NCBI RefSeq assembly: GCF_038784515.1
Contig: NZ_CP152376.1
Location: forward strand, 2,728,001-2,792,000
Direction of reading: 5' to 3'
DNA length: 64,000 nucleotides
Source: Rhodoferax sp. GW822-FHT02A01
GTDB lineage: Bacteria; Pseudomonadota; Gammaproteobacteria; Burkholderiales; Burkholderiaceae_C
Below are positions 35,316-45,052 of the stretch, piece after piece. Position 1 is the stretch's first letter, and every line of letters starts with the position of its first letter. The notes beneath the pieces were generated by a model that saw nothing but the letters and a program-made list of their open reading frames with translations, was not told the DNA's origin and did not search any database. A program made the translations under genes and the position numbers.

Positions 35316-35409
35316 GCCGATGGCGGCGGGGTGGCCGTTTCCGGTAGGTAAAGGAGGAGCCCGCAGGGCGGGGGACACGGACGGAAACGGCCACCCCGCT
35401 GCCATCGGC
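35316..35409 (-). repeat. Structured hairpin element B (inverted copy)
   Basis: The arms 35316-35343 and 35382-35409 are complementary at 27 of 28 positions. Read on the minus strand, the 38-base loop starts TCCGTGTCCCCCG and ends CTCCTCCTTTACCTAC exactly as element A. Its outer stem sequence is unrelated to that of A apart from the three base pairs at the loop boundary (CCG with CGG). Its nested hairpin is short (GCCC with GGGC). Confidence 0.82.
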
Positions 35410-35494
35410 GTACGCAACCTGACAAGCACAAAGGCTGGCAGCGGCGTACCCCAATCCATGCGAGCATGACGATTTTGAAACTGAGAATCCTTTG

Positions 35495-37030
35495 ATGTCC
35501 GATGAAGTGTTGCTAGCCCTAAGCGGCGTCCACAAGAGCTACGGCGCGACCCGTGCCCTGCGTGGCGTGGACCTCACGCTGTATGCCGGCGAGGTACTGG
35601 CTCTGGTCGGGGAAAACGGCGCCGGCAAATCCACGCTGGTGAAGATGCTCACCGGCGTAGTCCCTATGGACGAGGGCGCCATCACCCTGCAGGGTGTGCC
35701 GCAGCGCTTTGCCAATGCACAGGCCTCCCAGGCCGCAGGCATCCTGGCTGTGCACCAGGAAACGGTGATGTTCGAAGAACTCAGCGTGGCCGAGAATATT
35801 TTTGTGGGCCGCCACCTCATGCGTGGCCCCTTTATCGACTGGGCTGCCATGAACGTGCAGGCCCAGGCCGTGCTGGATGACATTGGCGCGCGCTTCACCG
35901 CCACCACCCTGGTCAAGGACCTGAGCCTGGCCGAACGGCATCTGGTGGAGATTGCGCGGGCGCTGTCGCAGAAGGCGCTGGTGGTGATCCTGGATGAGCC
36001 CACCGCGGCCCTGTCGCAGGCCGAGATACGTGACTTCTACGGCATTGTGCGCAAGCTGCGCGACCAGGGCGTTGGCATCATCTTCATTACCCACAAGTTC
36101 GATGAAATCTTTGCCGTGGCTGACCGCTACCTGGTGCTGCGCGATGGCGCTGCCGTAGGCAGCGGTCGCATTGCCGATGCCACCGAACAGGAGCTGGTGC
36201 GCCTCATGGCCGGACGTGCCATCGACCAGATCTACCCACACATCGACTCGGTGCCGGGAGACGAGGTGCTGTCGGTGAAAAACCTGTCGCACCCCACCGA
36301 GTTCTGCGACATCCACTTCAACCTGCGCCGCGGGGAAATCCTGGGCTTCTACGGACTGGTGGGCGCCGGGCGCAGCGAAGCCATGCTGGCCCTCATGGGC
36401 CTGAACCCGGCCGCCCGTGGCGACTTTGAAGTGCTGGGCCGCAGGCTGGACGCGCGCCGCCCCGGCGACGCCATTGCCGCTGGCATTGCCTATGTGCCGG
36501 AGGAGCGCCAGCGACAGGGCGGCATATTGAGCTTTTCGGTGCAGGACAACATCAGCCTGGCGGGCCTGGCGCGCTTTGCCACCGGGCCCTGGTTGTCGGC
36601 CCTCAAGGAGTCGGCCCTGTGCCAGCGCATGACCGAGCGTCTGCGCATTAAGACTGCTTCGCCGTACACCCTGCTTTCCGGCCTGTCCGGTGGCAACCAG
36701 CAGAAGGTGGTGATTGCCAAGTGGCTGGGGCTGGACCCCAAGATCGTGATCCTGGACGAGCCCACCAAGGGTATTGACGTGGGCGCCAAGCAGGCGGTGT
36801 ACCACCTGATTGCAGAGATGGTGAAAGAGGGGTTGTCCGTGATTCTGGTGTCTTCCGAATTGCCCGAGGTGATGAACCTGGCGCACCGCGTGATCGTCAT
36901 GCGCCACGGGCTGCAAGTGGCCGAGTTTGCTCGCGGGGACATGCATGCCGAGGCTATCGTGGCAGCGGCGTCCGGGCTGGACGGCAGCAGTGCACAGGCT
37001 GCGCACCATGCCCTGGAGGCCGTGGCATGA
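35495..37030 (+). CDS. rhaT: L-rhamnose ABC transporter ATP-binding protein RhaT
   Basis: This 511-residue tandem ATPase has first-domain Walker [10 protein letters not shown] (about residue 38), signature LSLAERHLVEIARAL and Walker B VILDEPTAALS. The second domain has [27 protein letters not shown] and VILDEPTKGIDVGAKQAVY. The start ATG at 35495 is preferred to the overlapping TTG at 35492. It energises the RhaP/RhaQ channel, and its stop overlaps rhaP by four bases. Confidence 0.92.
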   Translation: MSDEVLLALSGVHKSYGATRALRGVDLTLYAGEVLALVGENGAGKSTLVKMLTGVVPMDEGAITLQGVPQRFANAQASQAAGILAVHQETVMFEELSVAENIFVGRHLMRGPFIDWAAMNVQAQAVLDDIGARFTATTLVKDLSLAERHLVEIARALSQKALVVILDEPTAALSQAEIRDFYGIVRKLRDQGVGIIFITHKFDEIFAVADRYLVLRDGAAVGSGRIADATEQELVRLMAGRAIDQIYPHIDSVPGDEVLSVKNLSHPTEFCDIHFNLRRGEILGFYGLVGAGRSEAMLALMGLNPAARGDFEVLGRRLDARRPGDAIAAGIAYVPEERQRQGGILSFSVQDNISLAGLARFATGPWLSALKESALCQRMTERLRIKTASPYTLLSGLSGGNQQKVVIAKWLGLDPKIVILDEPTKGIDVGAKQAVYHLIAEMVKEGLSVILVSSELPEVMNLAHRVIVMRHGLQVAEFARGDMHAEAIVAAASGLDGSSAQAAHHALEAVA

Positions 37031-38010
37031 AGAACCTGTTCAACATCCGTCGTGAGTGGCTGCTAGTGGCCATCATTGCCGTCATCACGCTGGTGGTGGG
37101 CGCGCGTGCGCCGGTCTTCCTGACGCTGCGCAATGGCATGGACATTGCCAACGATTCGGCCATCCTGGCTATTCTGGTCATGGGCCAGATGATGGTGCTG
37201 CTGACCCGTGGCATCGACCTGTCGGTGGCCTCCAACCTTGCGCTCACCGGCATGGTGTGCGCGCTGCTGGGCCGCAGTTTTCCGCAGATGTCCATCGTGC
37301 TGCTGATGCTGGTGGCGCTGGGCGTGGGCGGGCTGCTGGGTGCAGTCAACGGCTGGTTGATTACCGGCTTCAACCTGCCGCCCATCGTGGTGACCCTGGG
37401 CACGCTGTCGGCCTATCGCGGTGCCATCTTTGTGGCGGCCAAGGGCGCCTGGATTTCGGACCAGGACATCCACGAGGGCATCAAGGGCCTGCCGCGCGAA
37501 GTCTGGCTGGGGCTGCCCGCGCTGGTGTGGTTTGCGCTCATTGTGCTGGCGCTCTCGGCGGTCTTTCTCAAGCTGCGCAAGGAAGGACGCGAGATCTATG
37601 CGCTGGGCGGCAACCCGCACGCGGCCACCTACATCGGCATCTCGGTGCCGCGCCGCCTGCGTATGGTCTACACGCTCTCGGGCATGCTGGCCGGTCTGGC
37701 CGGATTGCTGTGGGTGGGGCGCTATTCGATTGCCTATACCGAGCTGGCCGCAGGCTATGAGCTGACCGTGGTGGCGGCCTGCGTGATTGGCGGCGTGAGC
37801 ATAGGCGGCGGTGTGGGCACGGTGCTGGGGGCGGCGCTGGGTGTGCTGTTCATCGGGGTGGTCAATGGTGCCTTGCCGGTGATCCAGGTGTCACCCTTCT
37901 GGCAGCAGGCCATTTCGGGTGCGGTGATTTTGATATCGGTGGCCGTGAATGCGCGCTCGGAGCGCCGCGCCGGCCGGCAGATTCTGGAACGTCAGGGAGC
38001 AGCGGCATGA
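37027..38010 (+). CDS. rhaP: L-rhamnose ABC transporter permease RhaP
   Basis: This 327-residue CUT2 permease has hydrophobic helices throughout and the family segments MGQMMVLLTRGIDLSVASNLAL, PPIVVTLGTLSAYRG, EIYALGGNPHAATYIGI and VIGGVSIGGGVGTVLGAALG. It makes a heteromeric channel with RhaQ. Overlaps with rhaT and rhaQ (ATGA on both sides) indicate strict coupling. Confidence 0.92.
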   Translation: MKNLFNIRREWLLVAIIAVITLVVGARAPVFLTLRNGMDIANDSAILAILVMGQMMVLLTRGIDLSVASNLALTGMVCALLGRSFPQMSIVLLMLVALGVGGLLGAVNGWLITGFNLPPIVVTLGTLSAYRGAIFVAAKGAWISDQDIHEGIKGLPREVWLGLPALVWFALIVLALSAVFLKLRKEGREIYALGGNPHAATYIGISVPRRLRMVYTLSGMLAGLAGLLWVGRYSIAYTELAAGYELTVVAACVIGGVSIGGGVGTVLGAALGVLFIGVVNGALPVIQVSPFWQQAISGAVILISVAVNARSERRAGRQILERQGAAA

Positions 38011-38978
38011 AGGCCTGGAATACATGGGAGCGCGTGCTGTTGGCATTGCTGGTGGTTCTGCTGGCGGTGTTTGGTGCCACGCAGACCGGTTTCATGAGTG
38101 TGGACACCCTGGCCGACAGCACCTTCAACTTCAGCGAGAAAGGCCTGCTCGCCTTGGCCATTGCGCTGCTGATCGTCTGCGGTGAGATTGACCTGTCGAT
38201 TGCCGCCATCCTGGCGCTGTCGTCCCTGGCCATGGGATACAGCATGCGCGCCGGTTTGGGCCCCTGGGGTATTGCGGCTGCGGCCCTGTTGACAGGCGTG
38301 GTGGCGGGCGCCTTCAATGGTCTGCTGGTGACGCGCTACAAGCTGCCCTCCATCGTGGTCACCATCGGCACGCTGTCGCTCTACCGCGGTCTTGCATTGG
38401 TGGCCTTGGGCGACCAGTCCATCTCGGGCTATCCGGAAGTGTTCTCCACGTTGGGCAATGCCTATCTGGGCGAAGTCATCGGCGTGCGCTGGTTGGTGGT
38501 GCCCATCGAGTTCGTGCTGCTGTGCGTGTTTGCGCTGGGCGTGGGGCTGGTGTTGCACCGGACCATCATGGGCCGACGCATTTATGCGATTGGCGCCAAC
38601 CCGGTGGCTGCGCGCTTCTCGGGCATTGAGGCGGACCGCTACCGCTTCCTGCTGTTTGTGTTTGCCGGCCTGATGGCTGCCATTGCGGCCATCCTGCTCA
38701 CCGGGCGCATCGGCAGCACGCGCCCCAACATTGCCATGGGCTGGGAGCTCGATGCCATCACCATGGTGATCCTGGGCGGCGTGGCCATCGAAGGCGGGCG
38801 CGGCAGCATCGTGGGCACCATGCTGGCGGTGCTGCTGCTGGGTCTGTTCACCTTTGGCATGGGCATGGCCAATGTGACCGGCATCGTCATGTCCATGGTG
38901 ATCGGCGTGCTGCTGATCGTGTCCATGGTGCTGCCCCGCCTGCTCAAACGCAATGGAAGAAAGGGAGCCCACGCATGA
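38007..38978 (+). CDS. rhaQ: L-rhamnose ABC transporter permease RhaQ
   Basis: This 323-residue CUT2 permease, second of the pair, has [65 protein letters not shown] and [20 protein letters not shown]. Two distinct permeases per transporter is the rhamnose-type arrangement. The start overlaps rhaP and the stop overlaps the mutarotase gene. Confidence 0.92.
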   Translation: MKAWNTWERVLLALLVVLLAVFGATQTGFMSVDTLADSTFNFSEKGLLALAIALLIVCGEIDLSIAAILALSSLAMGYSMRAGLGPWGIAAAALLTGVVAGAFNGLLVTRYKLPSIVVTIGTLSLYRGLALVALGDQSISGYPEVFSTLGNAYLGEVIGVRWLVVPIEFVLLCVFALGVGLVLHRTIMGRRIYAIGANPVAARFSGIEADRYRFLLFVFAGLMAAIAAILLTGRIGSTRPNIAMGWELDAITMVILGGVAIEGGRGSIVGTMLAVLLLGLFTFGMGMANVTGIVMSMVIGVLLIVSMVLPRLLKRNGRKGAHA

Positions 38979-39295
38979 GTACCGAAAAGATTGGCTTTCG
39001 CATGTTCCTGCATCCCGGTCAGGCCGAGGAATACAAACGCCGTCACGATGCCATCTGGCCCGAGCTCAGCGCCTTGCTCAAGACCAGCGGCGTGAGCGAC
39101 TACAGCATCTACCTGGACGAAGAGCACCACGTGCTGTTTGCCACCCTGCGGCGCACTGCCACCCATGGCATGGATGCGCTGCCCGCACACCCGGTGATGC
39201 AACGTTGGTGGGCCTATATGGGTGACATCATGCGCGCCAACCCCGACGGATCACCCGTGGTGGAACCGCTGCCCTGCATGTTCCACATGGACTGA
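38975..39295 (+). CDS. rhaM: L-rhamnose mutarotase
   Basis: This 106-residue protein of the RhaM/RhaU family contains [23 protein letters not shown] with the catalytic histidine, a central [16 protein letters not shown] and a C-terminal [12 protein letters not shown]. It interconverts the alpha and beta anomers of L-rhamnose, supplying the form needed by the isomerase. It overlaps rhaQ by four bases, and the kinase gene follows after six bases. Confidence 0.92.
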   Translation: MSTEKIGFRMFLHPGQAEEYKRRHDAIWPELSALLKTSGVSDYSIYLDEEHHVLFATLRRTATHGMDALPAHPVMQRWWAYMGDIMRANPDGSPVVEPLPCMFHMD

Positions 39296-39301
39296 ACACC
39301 C

Positions 39302-40744
39302 ATGGATGCAACTGCAGCGGATCTGACGCTGGTCATCGACATCGGCAAGAGCAACGCCAAGCTGCTGTTGCTGGACAAGCAGGGCACGGTGGTGGAGCGC
39401 CACAGCCGCGCCAATGCCAGCGTGCAAAGTGTGCTGGGCTATCCGGCGCTGGATGTGCACGGTCTGGCGCAATGGATGCAGCAGACCATGGCGGCGTCCC
39501 CCCATGCGCAGCGCTGCGGCCATGTGATCACCTCCACCCATGGCGCCGCCTTGGTGGCGCTCGACGACAAGGGCCTGGCCTGGGAGCCGCTGGACTATGA
39601 ATACGAAGCGGTGGCGCAGGACAGCGCATTGCAACAGGCCTTTGCCGATGGCAGCACCTTTGCCGAGACGCTCTCGCCCGAACTTCCCGCCGGGCTCAAT
39701 GCCGCACGCCAGCTGGGCTGGATGCAGAACAACCATCCCGAAGCCTGGCAACGCACCCGCTGCCTGATGCCCTACGCCCAGTACTGGGCCTGGCTGCTCA
39801 GCGGCGTGGCCTGCAGCGAAGTGTCTTCGCTGGGTTGCCACACCCATCTGTGGAATCCGAACACCGCCAGCTATTCTCGGCTGGCACAGGAGCGGGGCTG
39901 GGCTGCGCTGTTTGCGCCGCTCCGCAAAGCCTGGGAGGTCGTAGGGCCGGTGCGCGCCGAAGTGGCGCAGCAGTGGGGCCTGCCTGCCAGGGCCCAGGTC
40001 CATGTGGGTGTGCACGACAGCAATGCCTGTCTGGCGCGCTATCTGCCACGTACTGCCGCAGCAGACGCTGCACCGCAATCCTTGACCCTGGTGTCGTCCG
40101 GCACCTGGACCGTGTTGATGGCGCCCGGCGCATCCGCGCACGATCTGACGGCTGAAAAGGACATGCTGGCCAATGTGGATGTCACGGGGCGCATGACACC
40201 GACAGCCCGCTTCATGGGCGGGCGCGAGTTTGGCGTGTTGCTCGATGGCGCCAGTCCAGATGCCGCCTCCTGGGAGGTCGTGCAGTCCCTGATCGATGAG
40301 CAGCTCATGGCATTGCCGGCATTTGCAGCGCAGGGCGGCCCCTTTGCAGGGCGCGCGGGTTCGGTGGTACGCCATGCACAGGCCTTGCCCATGCCAACGG
40401 GGACTGTGCTGACAGAAGTGCAACGTGCTGCACTGGCGGCACTGTATTGCGCCCAGATGACGTGTTGGTTGATCCATGCCCTGTGGGGCACCAACCTGAG
40501 TGCGCACCGGGTGGTTGTGGAAGGCCCGCTAGCGCATAACGCCGTCTACCTGGCAGCGTTGCAGGCGCTGTTGCCCGGCGCCAACTGCTTCGCCAGCGTG
40601 GACACGGTGGAGGGCACAGCCAGAGGCGCCTGGTGTCTGGCGCAGGACGCAGATGCGGCACAGTCCGGCTTGCTGGAGCCTGTGTCCGTCGCGCATGTGC
40701 GCGGGCTGGATACCTACCATGGCAACTGGCTGGCCCGGCTGTAG
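39302..40744 (+). CDS. rhaK: FGGY-family rhamnulokinase
   Basis: This 480-residue sugar kinase has an N-terminal phosphate-1 motif VIDIGKSNAKLLLLD, HVGVHDSNACLARYL and SSGTWTVLMAPG for the middle nucleotide site, and a C-terminal adenosine region around HRVVVEGPLAHNAVYLAALQALLPG. It would phosphorylate L-rhamnulose at C1 for the aldolase. The sequence is the short rhizobial RhaK-like type instead of enterobacterial RhaB. It is the last gene of the transporter operon and is followed by a hairpin at 40754-40771. Confidence 0.86.
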   Translation: MDATAADLTLVIDIGKSNAKLLLLDKQGTVVERHSRANASVQSVLGYPALDVHGLAQWMQQTMAASPHAQRCGHVITSTHGAALVALDDKGLAWEPLDYEYEAVAQDSALQQAFADGSTFAETLSPELPAGLNAARQLGWMQNNHPEAWQRTRCLMPYAQYWAWLLSGVACSEVSSLGCHTHLWNPNTASYSRLAQERGWAALFAPLRKAWEVVGPVRAEVAQQWGLPARAQVHVGVHDSNACLARYLPRTAAADAAPQSLTLVSSGTWTVLMAPGASAHDLTAEKDMLANVDVTGRMTPTARFMGGREFGVLLDGASPDAASWEVVQSLIDEQLMALPAFAAQGGPFAGRAGSVVRHAQALPMPTGTVLTEVQRAALAALYCAQMTCWLIHALWGTNLSAHRVVVEGPLAHNAVYLAALQALLPGANCFASVDTVEGTARGAWCLAQDADAAQSGLLEPVSVAHVRGLDTYHGNWLARL

Positions 40745-40753
40745 ACCGGCGCT

Positions 40754-40771
40754 CAAGTGCATTCGCACTTG
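40754..40771 (+). terminator. Hairpin at the end of the rhamnose operon
   Basis: CAAGTGC (40754-40760) and GCACTTG (40765-40771) form a perfect seven-pair stem with an ATTC loop, ten bases after the kinase stop. The following bases are pyrimidine-rich but not a clean T run. Confidence 0.5.
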
Positions 40772-40791
40772 CATCTGCTCTTTCAAGGGTG

Positions 40792-40808
40792 CTTAAGCGA
40801 GACTTAAG
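40792..40808 (+). promoter_or_regulatory. CTTAAG-N5-CTTAAG box upstream of the hybrid kinase gene
   Basis: Two exact CTTAAG half-sites (40792-40797 and 40803-40808) are separated by five bases. The 11-base period is used by OmpR/PhoB-family response regulators, and the hexamer and spacing match the PmrA/BasR-type recognition pattern. It lies 98 bases before the ATG at 40906. A weak -10 (TCTATT, 40822-40827) is downstream. Confidence 0.5.
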
Positions 40809-40905
40809 TAACCCTATGGCGTCTATTCCTTTGCCGTCACATTAGCCGCAGGCCCTGTTGTGGCGCAGAATGGAAGCCACTGAACAGGATTGTTTAGGGG
40901 GGCAG

Positions 40906-43900
40906 ATGAATCTGGACCAGATGAGCCGACCCAAGAGTTGGCTCCAGTCTTTACAGCTCAAACTTTCGGTATTGCCGGTTTTGCTGGTTGTCGTCTTTAT
41001 ATGGGGCGGAAGCAACCTTGCCGGAAAATACCTGTATGAGCGCCAGCGCGAATTCCTGGTGGACCCGCAGAACTCGGCAGCCCGTGTCTACGCGCAGGGC
41101 GTGAGTCAGAAGGTCAGCAACGAGATTCAGCTTCTGGAAGTGCTGGCAAGCCGATTCGATTCCGCGCGGTTGCGCGATCCGGTCTATGCGTCGCAGTATC
41201 TGTCGCAGCGGTACACGCTTCCCATCCAGTTCTCTGCGGGCGCATTCGTGCTGGATGCCAATGGGGTGGTGGTTGGGGACTTCCCCGAAATTCCCGGACG
41301 CAAGGGCAAGAGCTATGCCGACAGGGAGTACTTCAAGCAAGTCAAGGAAAGCGGAAAAACCTACGTCAGCTCCCCAGTATTGGCACGCGTCTTGAAGCAG
41401 ACTGTCGTCACTTTCACGGTCCCCCTCTTTGATGCTCGATCGGAATTTGTCGGTGCGCTGGTCGGTGGGGTCGATATGGCGTCTGCCGATTTCCTGGGGC
41501 TGTTGACGAATGCCAAAGTCATGGGCAACAACGAGATCTACGTTGTGTCCCTGTCCGACGAGGCCGTCATTGCCAGCTCCGATCCGGCCAGCGTCAAACT
41601 GCCATTGATCGATAACGAAGTCGGACGCAACATTAGGAAGGGCGAGACCAGTTTCATCGGGAAAAGCCGCAAGGGAATTGAAAAGCTGTATTCGGTGGCG
41701 CCGATAGAGCGCACCGACTGGAAGCTGGTGGTGGCGCTTCCTACTGGCATTGCCTTTGCATCTGCCGATGAGATGCTGCGCGCACTGAGCTGGATTTCGT
41801 TGATCACCACCCTGTTGGGTGTGACCGTCGCACTGCTGTTATCAAGAAAGCTGCTGCAACCCCTGAAAAAGGTTGGGCAGAGCATGGATGCCATGTCCAG
41901 CGGGCAACGTGTGCTGGAGCCGATAGCGCAGGTGGGCGACACGGAGATACGCGGTCTGATTGCCAGCTTCAACCGGCTGACCTCCAGCATCCAGACGCAA
42001 CAGCAGACCCTGCAGCAGGAACGGGGGGAGTTGCAAAAGGCCAGGGACGAGCTGCACAGCCTGAACGAAGACCTGGAAGCCAAAGTGGCACAGCGCACGC
42101 GCGAAGTGCAGGACCTGTACGACCAGGCACCCTGCGGCTACCACACCCTCAATGCCGATGGCGTGTTGGTGAACGTCAACGCAACCGAACTGGACTATCT
42201 GGGCTATGACAGAGCGGAGTTTGTCGGCCGCCCCATTTTTGACTTTCTCAGTCCGTCCAGCGCACAGCAAGTGCGTGAGCGGTTTGTGAAGTTCAAACAG
42301 GAAGGTACCTTGCGCAATTTCGAGCTGGAGTTCGTCTGCAAGGATGGCTCCATCCGACCATTCCGGGTGGATGCCAATCTGGTACGTGACGCCAACGGCT
42401 TGCCGCTCTACAGCCGCAGCACGCTGACCGACGACCGTGAGCGCATGGAGCAGACCCGGCGGTTGATGGAGCTGTACCAGTTCCTGCACGAGGTCATGGA
42501 CAAGCTGCCCTTTGGTGTGCTGGTCTTCGATGCCGATCACCGCATCGTCCTGCACAACAAGCTGCTGGAGAGCATGTTGGACTTGCCACCGGAACTGTTC
42601 CTGGGCGAGGCGGTATTCCATACGGATTTCCTGCGCTTCAAGCACCAGCGCGGAGACTTCGGTGACAAGCCGCTGGCCGAAGTCGTGCAGTCGTATGTGG
42701 ACAGCCTGGACAGTCGCAAGCCCCTGCATTTTGAACGTCGCTATGCCAACGGAAAGACCTTTGAAGTCATCGGGGAGCCACTGGCCTCCAACCACATGAT
42801 CGTCACCTACACCGATGTGACGCACAAGAAGGAATCCGAGAAACTGGTGCTGGCGGCCAAGGAACTGGCTGAGGCCACCACCCTTTCCAAGAGCCAGTTC
42901 CTGGCAAACATGAGCCATGAAATCCGCACGCCGATGAACGGCATTCTGGGCTTGGCCTACGTGCTGGAGCGCATGCCCTTGAACGAGGAGGCAAGGAGAC
43001 TGGTGCGGCGTATCTCGCAGACCGGCAAGACCCTGCAGAGCATATTGAACGACATCCTCGACTTCTCCAAGATAGAAGCCAACCAGATGAGCGTGGAACA
43101 CACCGCCTTCACCCTGGGTGATGTGCTCGACAGTGTGGCCACCATCATGATTGGCGACCCGAATCGCCCGGATGTGGAGGTGGCCATTGCGCCGCCGCCG
43201 GACCACATCCATCCGATCGTGGGGGACCCCACCCGGCTCGGACAGGTGCTGAGCAACCTGGTGGGCAATGCCATCAAGTTCACCCACAGCGGCTACGTGC
43301 GACTGGAAGTGGGCAAGGTGCGCAGGGACGAAGTGTCCGTCACCCTCCGGTTCGCGGTGCGCGATACCGGTATAGGCATTTCGGAAGCGGCCATGGCGGA
43401 AATATTCAAGCCCTTCAGCCAGGCCGACGCGTCTACCACCCGCAAATACGGTGGCAGCGGGCTGGGTCTTTCCATCAGCCGCAAGCTGGTGGACATGATG
43501 GGCGGCACGCTGGAGGCGCACAGCACGCCCGGCGTGGGCAGCGAATTCTTCTTCACCGTGGAGTTCCCCTGGGCGCGCGAGGTCACCGAGATGGGCCGCA
43601 GACTGCGGGACCTGGATTTGCTCATTGCCGATGACAGCCAGATCTCGCGCGATGCCATTCGTACCACCGCACTGGCGCTGGGCTGGAACCCGGCCGTGGT
43701 CTGCGGTGGTCAGGAAGCGCTGCAGCATGTGGTCAACCGCAAGCAGTCCGGCCAACCCCCGGAGGTTCTGGTGCTGGACTGGAAGATGCCGGATCTGGAC
43801 GGTCTCTCCGTCGCTCGGGGCGTGCACGAATACCTGGAAGGCGGCCAGGGCCCCATCATCATCCTGGCCACGGCCTATTCGCGGGATGACGTGTTGGCCC

Positions 43901-45048
43901 ATCCAGACGCGGAGCTTGCCGATGCCGTGCTCAACAAGCCGGTGAGTGCGTCTGCGCTGTTCGATGCGGTGATGTCGGCATTGCGCAAGCGCACCGTGTT
44001 TGAGCCATCCAGCGGCAGTGCGGCACCGCAGCGCCTGCAGGGAGTGCGTCTTCTGGTGGTGGACGACAGTGACGTCAATCTGGAGGTGGCCAAGCTGATC
44101 TTTGAAGGCGAGGGGGCCACAGTGGTCACGGCCGAAGACGGGCAGGCAGCCATCGACTGGCTTTTTGCCCACCCCAACGACATCGACGTGGTGCTCATGG
44201 ATGTGCAGATGCCCAACATGAATGGTGGGCAGGCAACGCAGCGGATACGTCTGGATGCACGTTTTACAAAGCTGCCCATTGTTGCCCTGAGTGCCGGTGC
44301 CTTTGCGCAGGACCGCGAGAATGCGATCAACGCCGGCATGAACGACCATCTCTCCAAACCGATGGATGTGGAGAAGGCCATCTCCGTCATACTTTCACAG
44401 ATGCAGCGCACTGTGGATGATTCTTCCGACCCGCAACGCAGGGTGACAGATTCCCGCTCCAGCCCGGTATTTCCCGGGCTGGATGTGGCCGACGCGATCA
44501 GGCTATGGCGCAGTGCCGACCAGTACAAGCTGTATCTGGGCAAGTTTGTTGCGGACTACAGCCCGCGCATTGCGCTGCTGGACCAGCCTGCCGATGAGAG
44601 TCTGGCCGGCTTTGTGCACAAGCTCTGCGGAGTGGCCGGCAATCTAGGCATGCATGAAGTTGGCAAGGCGGCCAAGGTGCTTCAGTTCCAGCTGCGGTCC
44701 GGTGAAGACACGGTGCTGGCCCGTGCTGCGCTCAAGGAAGCTCTTGCAGTGGTGATGGCGTCGATACAGCAGTATCTGGGCGAACTTGCGCAGTCAGCTG
44801 CAACGCCGCACAGTCACGCCGCGCCGGACCTCGGCCATGTTGCGACCTTGCTGGAGCAGCTCATTGCCATTCTGGCGAGTGACAACCCCTTCGGTGCAGA
44901 TCCCTTGCTCAAGGAGCTGACCGCCCTGGTTGGCGAAGTGCCACTCAAGGCCGTGCGTGAAGCCGTTGCAGGTTTCCAGTTCAGGCTGGCGGAGAAAGCG
45001 GTGCTTGCACTGGCAGACCAATTCCATATCGTGTTGAAAGGCCAATAG
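40906..45048 (+). CDS. Hybrid sensor histidine kinase with Cache, HAMP, PAS, two receiver and HPt domains
   Basis: The product is about 1380 residues. A transmembrane helix near residues 22-42 is followed by a periplasmic Cache-like sensor (to about 290), a second helix and HAMP, and two PAS-like regions (about 400-650). HisKA follows with the phospho-accepting histidine in [15 protein letters not shown] (about 669), then the ATPase boxes ([33 protein letters not shown]). Two receiver domains carry aspartates in [10 protein letters not shown] (about 957) and [10 protein letters not shown] (about 1098). A C-terminal HPt histidine is in [14 protein letters not shown] (about 1237). All phosphorelay residues look intact. 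ATG 40906 has an AGGGGGG site upstream; TTG 40858 is unlikely. It ends four bases before the HD-GYP gene, its probable partner. Confidence 0.92.
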   Translation: MNLDQMSRPKSWLQSLQLKLSVLPVLLVVVFIWGGSNLAGKYLYERQREFLVDPQNSAARVYAQGVSQKVSNEIQLLEVLASRFDSARLRDPVYASQYLSQRYTLPIQFSAGAFVLDANGVVVGDFPEIPGRKGKSYADREYFKQVKESGKTYVSSPVLARVLKQTVVTFTVPLFDARSEFVGALVGGVDMASADFLGLLTNAKVMGNNEIYVVSLSDEAVIASSDPASVKLPLIDNEVGRNIRKGETSFIGKSRKGIEKLYSVAPIERTDWKLVVALPTGIAFASADEMLRALSWISLITTLLGVTVALLLSRKLLQPLKKVGQSMDAMSSGQRVLEPIAQVGDTEIRGLIASFNRLTSSIQTQQQTLQQERGELQKARDELHSLNEDLEAKVAQRTREVQDLYDQAPCGYHTLNADGVLVNVNATELDYLGYDRAEFVGRPIFDFLSPSSAQQVRERFVKFKQEGTLRNFELEFVCKDGSIRPFRVDANLVRDANGLPLYSRSTLTDDRERMEQTRRLMELYQFLHEVMDKLPFGVLVFDADHRIVLHNKLLESMLDLPPELFLGEAVFHTDFLRFKHQRGDFGDKPLAEVVQSYVDSLDSRKPLHFERRYANGKTFEVIGEPLASNHMIVTYTDVTHKKESEKLVLAAKELAEATTLSKSQFLANMSHEIRTPMNGILGLAYVLERMPLNEEARRLVRRISQTGKTLQSILNDILDFSKIEANQMSVEHTAFTLGDVLDSVATIMIGDPNRPDVEVAIAPPPDHIHPIVGDPTRLGQVLSNLVGNAIKFTHSGYVRLEVGKVRRDEVSVTLRFAVRDTGIGISEAAMAEIFKPFSQADASTTRKYGGSGLGLSISRKLVDMMGGTLEAHSTPGVGSEFFFTVEFPWAREVTEMGRRLRDLDLLIADDSQISRDAIRTTALALGWNPAVVCGGQEALQHVVNRKQSGQPPEVLVLDWKMPDLDGLSVARGVHEYLEGGQGPIIILATAYSRDDVLAHPDAELADAVLNKPVSASALFDAVMSALRKRTVFEPSSGSAAPQRLQGVRLLVVDDSDVNLEVAKLIFEGEGATVVTAEDGQAAIDWLFAHPNDIDVVLMDVQMPNMNGGQATQRIRLDARFTKLPIVALSAGAFAQDRENAINAGMNDHLSKPMDVEKAISVILSQMQRTVDDSSDPQRRVTDSRSSPVFPGLDVADAIRLWRSADQYKLYLGKFVADYSPRIALLDQPADESLAGFVHKLCGVAGNLGMHEVGKAAKVLQFQLRSGEDTVLARAALKEALAVVMASIQQYLGELAQSAATPHSHAAPDLGHVATLLEQLIAILASDNPFGADPLLKELTALVGEVPLKAVREAVAGFQFRLAEKAVLALADQFHIVLKGQ

Positions 45049-45052
45049 ACAG

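Larger units (their letters stand above)
35125..35494 (+). other. 370-base gene-free gap between rhaS and rhaT
   Basis: The gap has no convincing gene. Short open frames occur on both strands, but they run through the inverted repeats described here and lack ribosome sites in context. It holds two hairpin elements in opposite orientation (35152-35257 and 35316-35409), a 58-base non-repetitive spacer (35258-35315) and an 85-base leader before rhaT. Confidence 0.75.

Noticed and set aside
35140..35469. A 109-codon open frame in the rhaS-rhaT gap
   Set aside because: It runs through both arms of the inverted repeats, has no ribosome site and a Pro/Arg/Gly-rich translation. The structure of the DNA explains the open frame.
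41842..44349. An 835-codon open frame antisense to the hybrid kinase gene
   Set aside because: It mirrors the kinase codons and shows no protein family pattern.
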